Shown piece by piece: positions 40,845-52,902 of a stretch of DNA of 64,000 nt (within the stretch, counting starts at the first letter, position 1; each line of letters opens with the position of its first letter). The DNA comes from Paroedura picta (taxonomy: Eukaryota > Chordata > Lepidosauria > Squamata > Gekkonidae). The stretch is taken from positions 42,513,001 to 42,577,000 of the forward strand of contig NC_135376.1 in NCBI RefSeq assembly GCF_049243985.1, in the 5' to 3' direction. The notes beneath the pieces are model-generated. The model was not told the origin of the DNA. It worked only from the letters and a program-made list of their open reading frames with translations, and searched no databases. Made by a program: the position numbers and the translations under genes.

Positions 40845-43800
40845 CTAGAATGCAAGGAGAACAGATTGTTCCTTCCAGCTAGTTCCTTTAGAAACACAAA
40901 GACTCAGTCCAATGTGTTCTTGTTACATTTCCTACCTTCTGTTATTCTTATTCTGAACAGCACAGCCAAGAGATAGGTTTAAACATTATTTATTGAGGGG
41001 ATGGTTTTATTTATATTTGTATGTATATGCTGCCCCTGCTGAGCCAGTCACTTCAGGGTGGCTTACTACAATATATAATATTGGGTTTATTGGGGATTTT
41101 ATTGTGTTATTGTGACTAGGGGTGCGCGCTCCGGTGTGGTTCAGCCACTTCAGCCATCGTCAAAGCCCAAGGCAGCCAGCACCATGGTGCGAAGGGAGGG
41201 GCGGCACCAGTGGTGGCATGCAACCCAGGGCCTGCATACAGGCGCAGAGCTCTGTACTGGCATGCAGCTGTACCGGCGGCGCAGCCCCTCCACGCCGCAG
41301 CACTGGCTGCCTCAGGCTCTGAAGATCATCAAAGTGACCGAACTACGCTGGACCACACAGCCCTAATTGTAACCCGCCATAAGCTGTCCTGGTGTGGCGG
41401 GATATAAATCTCTGAAAAATAAATAACATAAAAATAAAACCATATAATAAATGGCAGAGCCTAGCATAACTATGGCAAAGCCTAGTATAAAATGCTCACC
41501 TCATAAACATCAAAAGGATACTTGGACTCTCACACACCATTTCAGCCTTCTGCTGTATTGTGGGACCTTTCCACGTGCTGGACACCTGACCCAGGACATA
41601 AAGGCAGCAGTAGGCCACAAGGCATCAGCCCAATCACATGATCTTTTTATTTTTGTTTTTATTGTTATTTCTGACAATAACAACAACTCAGTCTTGATGG
41701 CACCTTCAGTTGATAGTCAATTCCCTAATTGTGATAGAGGCTGACATCATAATGTGCCTGCTAACCATAAACAAATTTTGCGAACACCTGAAAATCAAGG
41801 ACCATTCTGCACACAAAAAAAATAGCGTTAGGCCAGCGCAATGGCATAACACTAAAAAAAAAAAATGCACCTCCCGGAATTCCTCACCTGCTGGCTCCTC
41901 TGCTGCTGTCTAGTGCTTCCTGCCATTTCGCATGCCTGCTTGAAATAGCAGAAGAGGGAAACGCACTAGACACGCTCCTCTCTTCCGCCTGTCAATCAAG
42001 ACAGGTGGCCAATCACCTTTCTGCCTCCTTTAAAGGGACTGTGATGCCCACTAATTTATTCATGGATGCATAGGACTCCTTTCACTGCAAGCCCTCTTGC
42101 AATCCGGAACATTGAAGGTTTTAAAAAAATTGGGAGGGGGCCATTCGTTTGGGGTTTTTTGGCAGGGAAGAGGAATGCTTTATAGGCAAATTGGTGGGGG
42201 AAAGTTTATTTTGTGCTCTGCCTGGGCTATTGTGTGCCTATTCATTGTTCCATGCGTTTTTTTTTAAAGAAAGCCCCGTTCTGGGTGAGAAGAGAAGAAG
42301 GCAGGCTTGAGGGTGGGCACTGGAGCTGGAAATCTTGCTACTTCAGCCACTTTGGTAATGCATGTGCCTTGTGCGAATGTCTTGTTGGCTGCTCTCATCC
42401 TGCTAGTGCTACATGGCAGGGGGAATCCAGTTTTGTGGATTCCCCTACAAGCGCTTTAAAATGGAGGATGTAGCTGCCGGTTTGCTGCTGTAATGCTGGA
42501 TGTTTATGATGTCATGCAAAACACCAAAAATTTGGCATTTGCAAAGGGTAAGACTCTCACTTTTTAAATCAGGTGCAGAATGGCCCCAAATATTGCTTGT
42601 CACCTAAATGTTAATCCCATGAACAATCTCTTGTGAGAGTCTGAAAGCACCAAAACATATATATTCTAAAATTCACAAAATATACCTAGAATCATAATTT
42701 ATGGACTTTGGATATTTACTGCCATATATACATGACCAAGTATTAATTGGTTTCATAACATGTAGTTAATTAATAGCATTGGGTCAGATTTAGTGGTTCT
42801 CTTTCCCTAAAAGAGCCATCTTGTGGTGGAGACTTCCATCCAATGGAAGGTATGATCAATTATAAAAATGAAACTGTTAATAATGAAAAAGTAAATATTT
42901 TTAGGAGAGGCCATTTGCTTCCTGGTGGTGGCTGGGTGGAACATCTGTTATTACATTGCCACTGGAGCTGTTGTAGTAAGGGTCTCTAAGCCCAAGCTAT
43001 ATAATGTGTAAATAAACCTGCTGAATTCCTTCACAAGGCTGGGATCAGTTATTTGGGGAGTCTGGAGTTTCTAGCTAAATTTCCACAATATCAAAATGAA
43101 CTTTCCTTCAATGACATATTCCTCACTTAATGGAAGGAAATAATTTGATCCAGCATATATTTCATACCCCTCTGAGGAAACTCATTTATCACCACTATTT
43201 CTGATTGTCATCACCAGCTGTAACTGTAATATTGTATGCAAACTGGAGTTATAACAATTCACCTCATTTAGGTCTTTGGCAGTGTATACTTTAAAATAAG
43301 AACATTTAAACTGGGTTGACTTTCAAATCAGAATCCTTAGCAGAATGTCCCAAGGCAATTAAAATGAACAAAATTAATTTCTGAGAAAAGTGCATTGATG
43401 TTGTACCTACCAACAACATAGATGTGGTCATGGAAACTTGTGGCATTGATACATTTTGCTTCGACAGGCATGGGTGATTTTAAGGCCCAATTGTTTGTTG
43501 TAGGGTCGTAACACTGTGTTTTGTCAGTAGCAAGCTTCCCATTGGGTCCTCCACCAATCACGTAGAGCTTCTTCTTGTAGCTGGCTGCCCCAAAGGAGCT
43601 TACGTTGATCATGAGGGGCTCTGCCTACATTATCATTCCAACCAAAGCAAAACCATTCAAGATCACTCTCTTAGATGCATATTATTCTTTTTAAAGGACA
43701 AATGGAGAGAATGGTGGCAAACAAGAAATGTAAATTATACAGTTGAGATCAGAGCTGAGATAGATTTGCACTGGTGGTGTACCTTATAGGAGGATATGAC

Positions 43801-46800
43801 AGACAGAAGCCTAGACCAGAGTGAAAACAGAGGTGAACATTGTCAGTATACAACTAACCAGGGATTGTATAGCTCACCTCCAGGCAATAGAGATCAGTTC
43901 CCCAGGAGAAAATGGCTACTTTGGAAGGTGGACTACAAAGCATTATACTCCACTGAGGTCCCTCCCCATCCCAAATTCTACCTACTCCCAGTTCTACCCC
44001 CAAAGTCTCCAGGTATTTCCCAATTCAGAACTGGCAACCCTAGAACCAGCAGTGATGTTACATACGTGAATTAAATGAAAAGGGAACAAAAGGAAAAGGA
44101 TGAAGACTTAAAATAGAAACCTGGAAGAGTTCCCTTAAGTGAGGGAGAGACATCAAATGAAAAGTGAGTTTCTTGGGAAAGCAAGTGATGTGCTAGTTTT
44201 CTAGCATGTACATATCCTGTTCTAATTTTTTTTCAGTATTTTCATCTCAGTCTTTTCACCAGTGGAACCCTGGCTATTGAAAGTGAGAGGGAAGCAGCAC
44301 ACTGTGTTCTTAGTTTCATAAATTAGTGCTACACTACCTTCATAAATTAGGGCTACATTTGTGCTTGGGGAAAGCATAATGTGACACAAAGTGATGTTGG
44401 CACTGAACTATGCTTATTTTATTATGTGAAGTCACTATAACATCCAAATCCAATCTGGTTTTCCTGAAACTGTTGTGGAATAAGCCTGAAAAACTCTTAA
44501 AATGTTGTCATGTGCCTTATAGGGAAGGACCACATTCAATAATCTTAGTACTTTGTACTAATAAGCTTAGTACTTAGTACTTTTGCAAGTATATTTATGA
44601 CTAAATGCTCATTACAAAATGTTAATATAGATCTGTAATTTTGTATGAAATATTGATGGTGGAATTAGATTTTTAACAAACCGGAAGGGGAGGAAACAGA
44701 GTTAAATTTTTATATTGCTTTAAGCACCATTTCAGTGGGGAAGCAATTAATAAATGAACAAAAATAAATATCTACACATTTTTTCACATGGCATTCAAAG
44801 CATTGTAAGGCCTCTCTTGTATTCTATGCATGCCTGTATAATGATAGCTAAAGCCAGATAGGAAGTAAATGCCTCTTTAAAATATGCATCATCTTGTTAA
44901 TTTTGCATTTGTATAATATATTCTGGGAATGCAAAAATGTTGTGTATTAATGCCATGATTATTAGCATGTGGTGTCCTTACGTTAACTGATTCCTTGTTT
45001 CTCCGTTATTGTAAGTATATCCGTTCTTTACCTCTGACCAGCAGTTGTGAAAAGAATCATATGTTTCTACACTGTTGATCCTTTGTATGCCATCAAAGCC
45101 ACCGATCACCAATACTTTGCCATTCAGCACGGCCATTTTGTGTCTCCACCTTCCAACATTCAAATATTCAATTTGTATCCACTTGTTGATGGAAGAATTA
45201 TACTTCCATACTTCATGCTGTGTTTCTTTCCCCCCTGCAATGAATGGAAGGAAAACTGATGTCAGCCTTTCAGATTTTTTCTAAGGACTATTTCTGGTTA
45301 CAACAAAATCATCATCACTCAGTATACCTCTCCTAGAGCATTTGGGTGTGACTAATGAGATCTTATTGGAATCCTGACAATTTTGTCATTAACTTTTCAT
45401 AAATACACTTCTTCATCATTGCCTAGATAATGAACAGAAGTTCTTGTTAATGGAAAGCATTGGAGGACTTCAAACTAAGCCAAAATATGCAATTCCTGAG
45501 ATATACTGCAACTATTTCTCCTGGCTCATTTATCTCTACAGAAAATGATCACAACTCTTACCTGATATATAAACTTCATTTCTTAAGGTAATACATGCAA
45601 ACTCCACCCATCTTTTAGTCTCAGTCTCCGTTTCTTGTTCCATGTTGGGCAGTTTTGCCACTTCCAAACGGCTGCGCCTCAAGGGATCAAGGCAAGTAAC
45701 TTCAGCTACAAATTTTTCATCCTTTGTGCATCCACCTATGATCATAAACACTTCTGACTGGAATTCGTGCATCCTAGGCTTTGTTCTTTCTGAAATTATC
45801 TACATAAAAGCAAAAATTAAAGGTACCCTTACACTTCAGCATTACCAGCACAAAAATCTAACTTTTCTCCCTGTACTGTAGCTCTGATCCCATCAAGCTC
45901 TGCTTATTTCATCCTTTCCAGCTATTTTTTAAAGAATCATGTTTTCAAAGAAATGTACCTATTTCAAAACATTTATCCATAGCACAGAGTTTCCTAGCTC
46001 TATCAACTTTTTAGAACAAAAACACAGTCCATCACTTTTTTAAAAAAGTGTTCTGGAGACTACTGCTTTTTGCCTTGTGTAGAGGCAAATAATTGGTCCA
46101 TCTTGTCAGGCACCATGAAGGGTTGAATGCAGAACATAGGGCCACCATCTCCAGAATGTGTGCCAGCTCAGCTGTCTGCTCATGAACAGAACTGCTGGCC
46201 CAATCTCTTCTGCACCATTACATCTTTAAGAAGCTCAGCTGGTGAGGTACACGTGCATGAAGGAATCCAGCAAAAGCCTCTGGGAGCAGCTGACTGAAAG
46301 TACAATAAAAGTACAATAAAACCTAGCCAGGAAGTATACTATAAAGCAGCTGCCTCCAACCTGGGCCATACAGGCTGAGGTAATGAAAAGAGGCGAAGAT
46401 TTACCTGCAGCCACTACTGATGCTGCGGAAGAGCGGGTGGCAGGAACACATGTTGGGAGATGAGTCCTGGCAACATGTAGGGCAGGCACAGCAATGACAC
46501 GGCATGCCCGCAGCATTGGAAAGGAGGGGTGTGCCCAGGGTGCCTTAAAAGGCACCACATGAGAGGGGCCCAATCCTCCAGTGCCAGACCTGCCACCAGA
46601 ACATCTTCCCTCCCACCCACCCTGTTACGTTGGTTAATATTGTTTATGTCTGAATGGCCACTGTCAAATGTTTGAATTGCATTTTGTCACAGCTGGCGGT
46701 TTTAGCATGGGACGGAGCCTGTTTGGGGGGAGTTCGGTCTGCACATCAGACTCCCAAATTTAGGGATTTCCTTATGAAGTGGCAGGTCTGTGAGCGGGGC

Positions 46801-49800
46801 CAACCCAGCAGGGGAGGCATGGGGCTCACAGTCCCAGGTAGCCTGGGGTGGGACCAAGGGAGGTGGGCAACTGTCCTTGGCACCCCAGGGTTTACAGTGC
46901 CAGTTGGCCTGGGATGGAGCCACCGAAAGTCTGCGCTTCCTCTTGGTACCCCAGGTGGACACCTCCCTACGGTGGGAATCCTGTGGCAAGGGAACCCTTG
47001 TTACTGATGGAGGAACTGGGTGGTCCCCAGGACGGGATCCCAGTGGCAAGGAGACCCACATTCTCAGTGGGGAAACTGGGTGGGCCTCAGGTGTCTGGAT
47101 GTCTGGTGTCTGGTGTCTGGATTCTTGTGGTCAGCCAACTACAATCAGGCTCCCTCTCCCATGCTGCGCCAACACTCCTGTGGAGTAATAATAAAGTCGC
47201 GGCCTTGTTTAAGCCAACAGAAATGAGTACATGCCCAAGGTGCCCTCCTGCAAGTCAATGTGGTAATAGCACCAGATGATTCCCACCACTCAGAAATTTA
47301 CTAGTCTGAAGTTACTAACTCTTTTACTCACCTCATTCCCTGAGAGGTGGTACATCCTGGCTTCTTGAAGCAATGGGAAAACATCAGGGCACTGTCTGAT
47401 GAGTGGATCTGCCTCTACAGTCTCTACAAAATACCAAGGATCCAGAAGGGGCAAGCGGACACTCTCAAGGATATGGGGCAGGAAAGGAAGCCTTTCCAGC
47501 AATTTGTAACGGACCCAGTTTATAACTGTTTCAAACACTTCCGCTTCCTCTGTGACACAGAGGTCATCGCTCTTTAGCACATGGTATAGGACATCCAAGG
47601 GCAACTCTAAGAATTCGTCACAGTTCAGTACTTGAGGGAAATTCTGGATGATGTACTTCTTGACCTGCTGCTTCAAGTTATCCAGGGAATGAGCATCAGC
47701 CAGTCTTAAAATACCAACACAGTTTTCTGGATGGAGAGCGTCATTAAGGAAGTTCGAACAAGCTTCTACCATCCTCAAAAACTACAAACATAAGAAGAAA
47801 CATGTCATATTACTATGCAAATGCTTCTATGTTAGTTAATGTATTCAGTGGTTCGTGAAGGAAACAGTGGCACTAGCTGAAGTGTTTAAAAACAGGATTG
47901 AATCATATCTTCATAGGTACCCAATGTGGTGTGCAGGAGAGACCATAACCTCTTTCCTTGAAACTTCCAATATCAATTAGTAGGGGATCCTGCAGACCAA
48001 GAAATGCTTTTCTATTAGATTCCTAGGATTGTAAGGACTACTTCTGTAGATAGCTCTTATGCCACAATAAGAGAAGCCCCAGGTTGTAGCCTGGTCTTTG
48101 AGAGAATGTCAATGAATATTCTGTATATGGGTTGTGCTGCTGCTGCTACTTTTAACCGACCTCCCATTTTATTCCTATTTTAATTATTGTACACTGCCCT
48201 GAGACAGCTTCTTGGGAGGGCAGTATAAAAGTCAAATAAATAAATCAAATAAATAAATAACAGTACAAGTTAGGGCTTTTGTCTTCACAGATCAGATTGA
48301 AATGCAAATGCTTCTGCTGCTGGGGACTAAAACAGAAGTTGCTCTCTAAATGTTGATGAAGCACATCATATTGCATTTATTGTTGTTGTTTTAACTGCAC
48401 ACATCCTCCGAATCTGATATATATAACATGGGGGGGGAAATAATTAAAACTAAAAGGGAGAAGTGAAAAACTAGAAATGCCACTTTGAAAGCTTAAATAA
48501 ATTTAAGTGCTTAGCAGAGTTGCCTGCTCAAACCCCTGTCCTGTTGACACATTTCAGGTGCTTACCAAAACTGAAAGTTTACAGGCTTGACTATAAACCA
48601 TGGTTCCTGTTTTTAACGGCCAAATGTTTAGAGAAATGAAGCTCACCCATCAGTAGTCTATATATATCTTTAACATCAGATGCATCAGTTCCACTGTAAA
48701 CTTTCTCCTTTCTGCTCTTATTCATAATGACCCTGCTATAATTACCATGCAACCCTGTTGCATGAGAACTATTGGTTAATGGAAGTGATTATAGCAATTT
48801 TCTTGCTACAATTTGCTTACACTGTTGAACTTTCCTTAAAAACTATGAATGTTTGGAGAAAAGGTGGGAGTTTGATTGTATGGCACAAGCAGCTTGAGAA
48901 GGACCAGCTAGTGTGGTTACCAGTGCTTCATTATGACCATATCTACTTAGCCTATAAACACAAGACGTTTACAAAGATGTTATAAGTCTCAAGGGATCCT
49001 TGCTCCAATGATAGGGATTCCAATCTTTAGGTGGGGCCTGGAAATCTCCTGAATTATAACTAGTCTTCAGACCACAGAGATCAAATTCCCCTGGAGCAAA
49101 ATGGCTACTGAGGGTAGACTCTGTCACATTATACTCCACTGAGGTCTCTCCCTTCCCCAAACTCTACCTTTCACAGGTTTCACCTCAAATTTCTAAGAAT
49201 TTCCAACCCAAAGTTGGCACACCTGTAGGAAATGCAGTTTTTCTGAATGTCCTGTTGGTTAGAAGAAGAAGAAGAAGAAGAAGAGTTCGTTCTTATATGC
49301 CGCTTTTCCCTACCCGAAGGAGGCTCAAAGTGGCTTACAGTCGCCTTCCCATTCCTCTCCCCACAACAGACACCCTGTGGGGTGGGTGAGGCTGAGAGAG
49401 CCCTGATATCACTGCTCGGTCAGAACAGTTTTATCAGTGCTGGGGCGAGCCCAAGGTCACCCAGCTGGCTGCATGTGGGGGAGCACAGAATCGAACCCGG
49501 CATACCAGATTAGAAGTCCGCACTCCTAACCACTACACCAAACTGGCTCTCTTAGCAAAAAGGGAAGAGAACATTTTTTTTCCATATGGCCTTCTTCTCT
49601 GGAGGGAAAATATTCACATTCTGGAAATACAAGAAGGGTTTATTGCCTACCCTGGTTGTACTTTTGGGGCAGAATGCAGAGGAAAGTGGCTCTAGAACTT
49701 TTTCCTCTTAAGACTTTATTAGCAAATTATGTCCCCATAGTACATCCATTTATCACTGAAAGTCAGCTTTCTGTAAATAAAATGCATGCTGAATAAATAC

Positions 49801-52800
49801 ATACGCAAAAAAACCCAAGAAAGCTATGCATTTTGCCATTGTGGTAGTGATTCTAACCCAAATCTATCTAACACAAGGGGGTGAGAATATCCAGTAGGTA
49901 TCAGGAGATCTCCTATCAAAGCTAGCACCCCTGTTCAAACCATAGTTTTTGTTGTTCCAAATTTTCAAATAATATAGCTTAGTAAAAGAGCCACAGTGCT
50001 GTAGTTACTGAATTTGTAAAAAGAGAAGAGTGCATCAAGCTCTGGATATTTTAGTACTGTGATACATGATTTCTGACATCGCAAACAAAAACCATTGTGT
50101 AGGACCCTAGGATAAATTGGAATTTGGTTTAAGATAGAAATAACCTTGAAATATTATTTTGCACAGAAAAAGTCTTTTCAAGTCATTACTAAGATAAAAA
50201 ATGGTATTTTTAAAAAAATAGATGAGAACACCTGTTATTAGCCCTAAAATCTAAAAATGGCAATATGTTTTGGCATTCGATTGCTGGTCAGTTTGGCTCT
50301 GATTGCGCCTCTTCTAATATCTCACCCCAAATCTGGACTGACCATTATTGTGCTATCTTTAATGTTCCAGCCACAGCCCTAACTAAGAACTCAGATACAG
50401 TACCATCTAATATCCCCAGCTGGCCTCCGGTAAGTTCCAATGAAATCTTAGAGTTAATTGATGAATTAAAAGTATGAAAATCCCCTGGACCAGATGGCCT
50501 TCCTGCTGAGATCCTGAAAACTTTATCTTCCTGGTGGTCCCTCCCCCTTGCCAACCTGTTTACTCTCATAGATCATTTTGGAATAATTCCAGATTCATGG
50601 CTCAATTCAATCATCCCAATTTTTTTAAAAGGTAATCCAAACCTTCCTGAAAATTTTCACCCAATTAGTCTATTTTCTATAGTAGGCAAACTTTATGCAA
50701 AACATCTCAAATGGCAGCTTAGTGTATGGATGCTTTCCTCAGGTAGAAATAACCCCCAAATGCAATATGTGTACCTTTTTTAACAGAGGTAAATAGCGGC
50801 TGCAGTCCCCGGCACACTGCTTTGGGAACACGACCCTTTGAAACCACTGGAGTTTACTCCCTTCCATCATCAGTAAGGAAAAGTAACAGCATTCACTGCT
50901 GTTGTGTAAATCACTTGTATCATTATGATTTTTTTTTAATACAAGACAGAAATTTGAAAACAAATGTACATTCCAGTCAATGCAGATTTGCATTCAAATT
51001 ATGCTGGGTGTGTATATGTACAAAAAACAATATTTGGAGCTACAAATCTTCACTTGCCCCTCCAAAGGCAGTGGGAGTTCCCTTTGAGAAAACATGCTCA
51101 GGAAGGATTCCATTAAATGCATAATTTGTGAACTGAACCATTGAACTGAATCTGATGGAGCCTTGGGGAAGCACAGAATGGGTCATTTCAAGATAAAATG
51201 GCCTTTCAGTTTCAGAAAATCTTGGCCATGAACCTCTACTTAATTTATAGTATTATGGTGGGATGGCTAAGCACTCCAGTGAATTCATGCCTGATGATAT
51301 TTGCATTTTGCATGCACTGGAAGTATTCATTACTAACTTGGAAAAGGCTGGCGGCTTCCAAGACTTTCTGCACATTTTCCTTTGTGATCAGCACTTTGCT
51401 TGTGTAAGTGTAATCCAAGAGAATCTGCATTGTCTCTGCATCGACTCCTTTAATTACTATCTTCTCCTCGTGCTTTTCTTTTAGATCATTGCAAAACATT
51501 GCCCTGGTGGGGGAGAGTAAAACAAAGAAAGACCAGTCATTTTTAAACCTGCTTAGGATTGCTTTCTAACTGAAATATTTTTTTAATTGAGTGACAGAAC
51601 TTTTAATATATACACACATTTTAGTGATGAACCTGTGAAAAATTCATTGAAGAAAAATGATGTTCTGAAATTTAAAGTGCCCCATTCAAAATTTAAAATT
51701 CTGGTGTGTCATACTACTTCCTATGGGTAGATGTATATATCATGTTTCATCAGCTTAATCTGTATAGAAGATGATACAAATTTAGGTGCATAATCATAGG
51801 CAGATAAATATAAAATGCTTATTTACTTATTTATTGAATGTATAGCCCACCACTCCCATAGAAGCTGGCTCCTAGTGAGTAAGACATAAAATCCCCACAA
51901 TAAAACTTCCCATAAAACAAAACAGTTCCCATAAAACAAAACCCTGACGGAGAAAGAATTACCCCCACCCACTCAATGGACTCCCAATAACCTCGTGCCT
52001 CAGGAGAACAGATCAAAAGGGGTGGGCAGTCATTCGTGCCCCTTTGGGGGGCAGATCTTAACTGTCTTGCAGGCCCTGCAGAACTAAGAAAGCTCCAACA
52101 AGGCCCTCAGCTCTCCCAGGAGCTCATTCCAACAGGCCGGGGCCAGGCGTACTTCCTACGGACCAGGAATCACCAACAAGTTTGCACCCACAAAGCAAAG
52201 AGCTCTGTGGAGGGCATAAAGAAATAGGTGGGTCCCCACAGGTATGTGAGGCCCAGAACACAAATGGCCTTAAAAGTCATTACCAGAACCTTGAGCTTAA
52301 TCTGAGTCGCAATCGGTAACCCATGCAGCTGCCAAATGACAGTTGAAGATTTACACAGCACATTGTCTACAACATTTAAACAGTTTAAATTTTTTAAAAG
52401 TCATCCAGCTTCTACACATGAAACCAAATTAAAAGGTTCACCATTAATATTCCCATAACCTTGAAAAGAACTGAAGTTTAGCTATAAGCTTCTTATAACC
52501 CCCATCAATGGGTCTAGGGTAACATATAAGTAGACAGAAATCCATGTGAAAAAAATTGCATTCCCATATGACTTACCTAATTATCACTTTGCCCTTGAAA
52601 TTCCAGCTGAAATAGTAATTTTTAAAAACACCTTACCTAAAATAATTGCTTGCTGCTGCAAGGACCACACGGTGGCATGAGAATTTCATTTTGCCCACAC
52701 ACAGGGTAACATCTGTAAGTGAGTTTTCCAGCCGGAGGTTCTCCAACCCACTTTGCAACAACATGGATAAGCCTGTGTCATCAAATTTAACCCTCTCATT

Positions 52801-52902
52801 GTTGGAGAATTCCACAAGCTCCCCCATGTTCCTGGAACATTCATCTTCCAAAGCCGCAGGGGACTCGTCCTTCTCCACATTCTTCTTCACCATGTCACCC
52901 AT
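40543..52902 (-). CDS. KLHL6: Kelch-like protein 6, seven coding exons (whole gene span)
   Basis: The joined exons 52637-52902, 51338-51503, 47332-47781, 45562-45799, 45032-45234, 43411-43624 and 40543-40844 give 1839 bases, 612 residues plus TGA. Every junction is in frame. The protein has an N-terminal extension, BTB (about residues 55-155), BACK (about 165-290) and six Kelch repeats (about 300-600). It matches human KLHL6 (621 residues) along its length, for example [37 protein letters not shown] and the end [15 protein letters not shown]6 is a CUL3 ubiquitin-ligase adaptor of the B-lymphoid lineage; BTB binds CUL3 and the Kelch propeller binds substrate. The start lies in a strong context (aaaccATGg) and corresponds to human Met12. 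KLHL24 lies head to head to the right. Confidence 0.96.
41025..41100 (-). mobile_element. LINE 3' tail, antisense, in KLHL6 intron 6
   Basis: tttatttatatttgtatgta, then tgctgcccctgctgagccag and gtggcttactacaa, is an antisense LINE 3' end. Confidence 0.4.
41365..41430 (+). mobile_element. LINE 3' tail, sense, in KLHL6 intron 6
   Basis: aacccgccataagctgtcct, then ggcgggatataaatctctga and an aaataaataa tail, is a LINE 3' end. The preceding GC-rich 41120-41360 may be part of the same element but has no recognisable coding motif. Confidence 0.45.
41799..42586. mobile_element. Non-autonomous TIR DNA transposon, GGNCCATTMTGCAC family, long copy
   Basis: Inverted ends ggaccattctgcac / gtgcagaatggccc (13 of 14) bound 788 bp, flanked by CAA at 41796-41798 and 42587-42589, a 3-bp target duplication. 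There is no transposase. Part of its right half is homologous to 21073-21226. It lies in KLHL6 intron 6. Confidence 0.75.
43411..43624 (-). CDS. KLHL6: KLHL6 coding exon 6
   Basis: Acceptor atgtag|GCA. It encodes [18 protein letters not shown] through DHIYVVG, Kelch repeats 3-4. Donor TTG|GTAGGT, phase 1, giving GGAMR across the junction as in human. Confidence 0.93.
43625..45031. other. KLHL6 intron 5
   Basis: It contains one dispersed repeat (43855-44042). The rest is AT-rich with no recognised feature. Confidence 0.7.
43855..44042. repeat. Dispersed repeat ending ggcaaccctag
   Basis: Shares tagagatcagttccccagga, gagaaaatggctactttgga, cattatactccactgaggtc and ctccaggtatttccc with the copy at 49005-49225. 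Both end in a ttggca/ctggca block. It is probably the squamate repeat with inverted gggttgcca ends; class not assigned. Confidence 0.55.
45032..45234 (-). CDS. KLHL6: KLHL6 coding exon 5
   Basis: Acceptor ttgcag|GGGGG. It encodes [18 protein letters not shown], then [19 protein letters not shown] and NCWSE, covering Kelch repeats 2-3. Donor GAG|GTAAAG. Intron 4 to its left neighbour is short (327 bp). Confidence 0.94.
45562..45799 (-). CDS. KLHL6: KLHL6 coding exon 4
   Basis: Acceptor atgtag|ATA. It begins [18 protein letters not shown] and ends [16 protein letters not shown], so it covers the end of BACK and Kelch repeat 1. Donor CAG|GTAAGA, phase 1. The first nine codons precede the internal methionine. 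Confidence 0.94.
45800..47331. other. KLHL6 intron 3
   Basis: The right half holds a GC-rich LTR-like fossil (46622-47215). The left part is unassigned. Confidence 0.6.
46622..47215 (+). mobile_element. Possible solo LTR fossil in KLHL6 intron 3
   Basis: It begins tgttacgttgg and ends gccaaca, so it has short tgtt...aaca inverted ends. An aataaa signal lies near the right end, just before a GC-rich stretch. These parts fit an LTR of unassigned family. No matching target duplication and no internal region were found. Age probably old. Confidence 0.4.
47332..47781 (-). CDS. KLHL6: KLHL6 coding exon 3
   Basis: Acceptor gtttgtag|TTT; 450 bases, phase 0 at both ends, residues 145-294. It contains the BACK domain, including [16 protein letters not shown] and [18 protein letters not shown]. 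Donor GAG|GTGAGT. Confidence 0.95.
48165..48262 (+). mobile_element. LINE 3' tail (L2/CR1-like)
   Basis: gtacactgccctgagacagc, then ttgggagggcagtataaaag and a tcaaataaataaat tail. A typical squamate LINE 3' end. Confidence 0.65.
49005..49225. repeat. Dispersed repeat, gggttgcca/ggcaac family
   Basis: ggtggggcctggaaatctcc, then gagcaaaatggctactgagg and cattatactccactgaggtc run parallel to 43855-44042. Same orientation as that copy. Confidence 0.55.
49261..49552 (-). mobile_element. tRNA-derived SINE, full length, antisense
   Basis: An agaagaagaagaag tail, cttatatgccgcttttccct, ctcaaagtggcttacagtcg and tgtggggtgggtgaggctg lead to the antisense tRNA head (cctaaccactacaccaaact). It is the same family as 27327-27600, and very similar to it. 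Confidence 0.88.
50260..50710 (+). mobile_element. Non-LTR reverse-transcriptase fragment
   Basis: Translation gives [30 protein letters not shown] and [11 protein letters not shown]. After a stop it continues [14 protein letters not shown], then [12 protein letters not shown] and [17 protein letters not shown]. This is the N-terminal reverse-transcriptase block (KAPGPDGIPxE...NYRPISL) of a LINE whose clade I cannot fix. It is truncated at both ends. Confidence 0.65.
51338..51503 (-). CDS. KLHL6: KLHL6 coding exon 2
   Basis: Acceptor ccaccag|GG. It encodes residues 89-144 ([19 protein letters not shown] ... [12 protein letters not shown]), finishing the BTB domain. The donor CAA|GTTAGT is a weaker-than-usual site, chosen because the next exon then begins FLRMVEACS in frame, as in human KLHL6. 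Confidence 0.92.
51504..52636. other. KLHL6 intron 1
   Basis: 1133 bp, mostly an antisense L2-type LINE piece (51822-52345). Confidence 0.8.
51822..52345 (-). mobile_element. L2-type LINE 3' end, antisense
   Basis: An antisense A/T tail (cttatttacttatttattg) and 3' UTR are followed by cttgcaggccctgcagaact and gctcattccaacaggccggg. These correspond on the minus strand to the conserved ORF2 C-terminal region. Same family as 53812-54240 and 59740-60090. Confidence 0.65.
52637..52902 (-). CDS. KLHL6: KLHL6 coding exon 1
   Basis: Encodes residues 1-88 and part of codon 89, from [12 protein letters not shown] to [10 protein letters not shown]. It holds the first half of the BTB domain ([20 protein letters not shown]). 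The donor is AG|GTAAGG, phase 2. Confidence 0.93.

Larger units (their letters stand above)
47782..51337. other. KLHL6 intron 2
   Basis: Holds a LINE tail (48165-48260), a dispersed repeat (49005-49225), an antisense SINE (49261-49552) and a reverse-transcriptase fragment (50260-50710). No host exon supported in it. Confidence 0.7.

Noticed and set aside
42900-43060. Possible LTR (TATA-like tatataatg, then aataaa)
   Set aside because: There is only a loose motif pair in AT-rich intron, with no bounded ends, target duplication or internal part.
46654-47279. Overlapping 117-143-codon frames on both strands
   Set aside because: They fall in the GC-rich LTR-like fossil in KLHL6 intron 3 and have no host-gene similarity.
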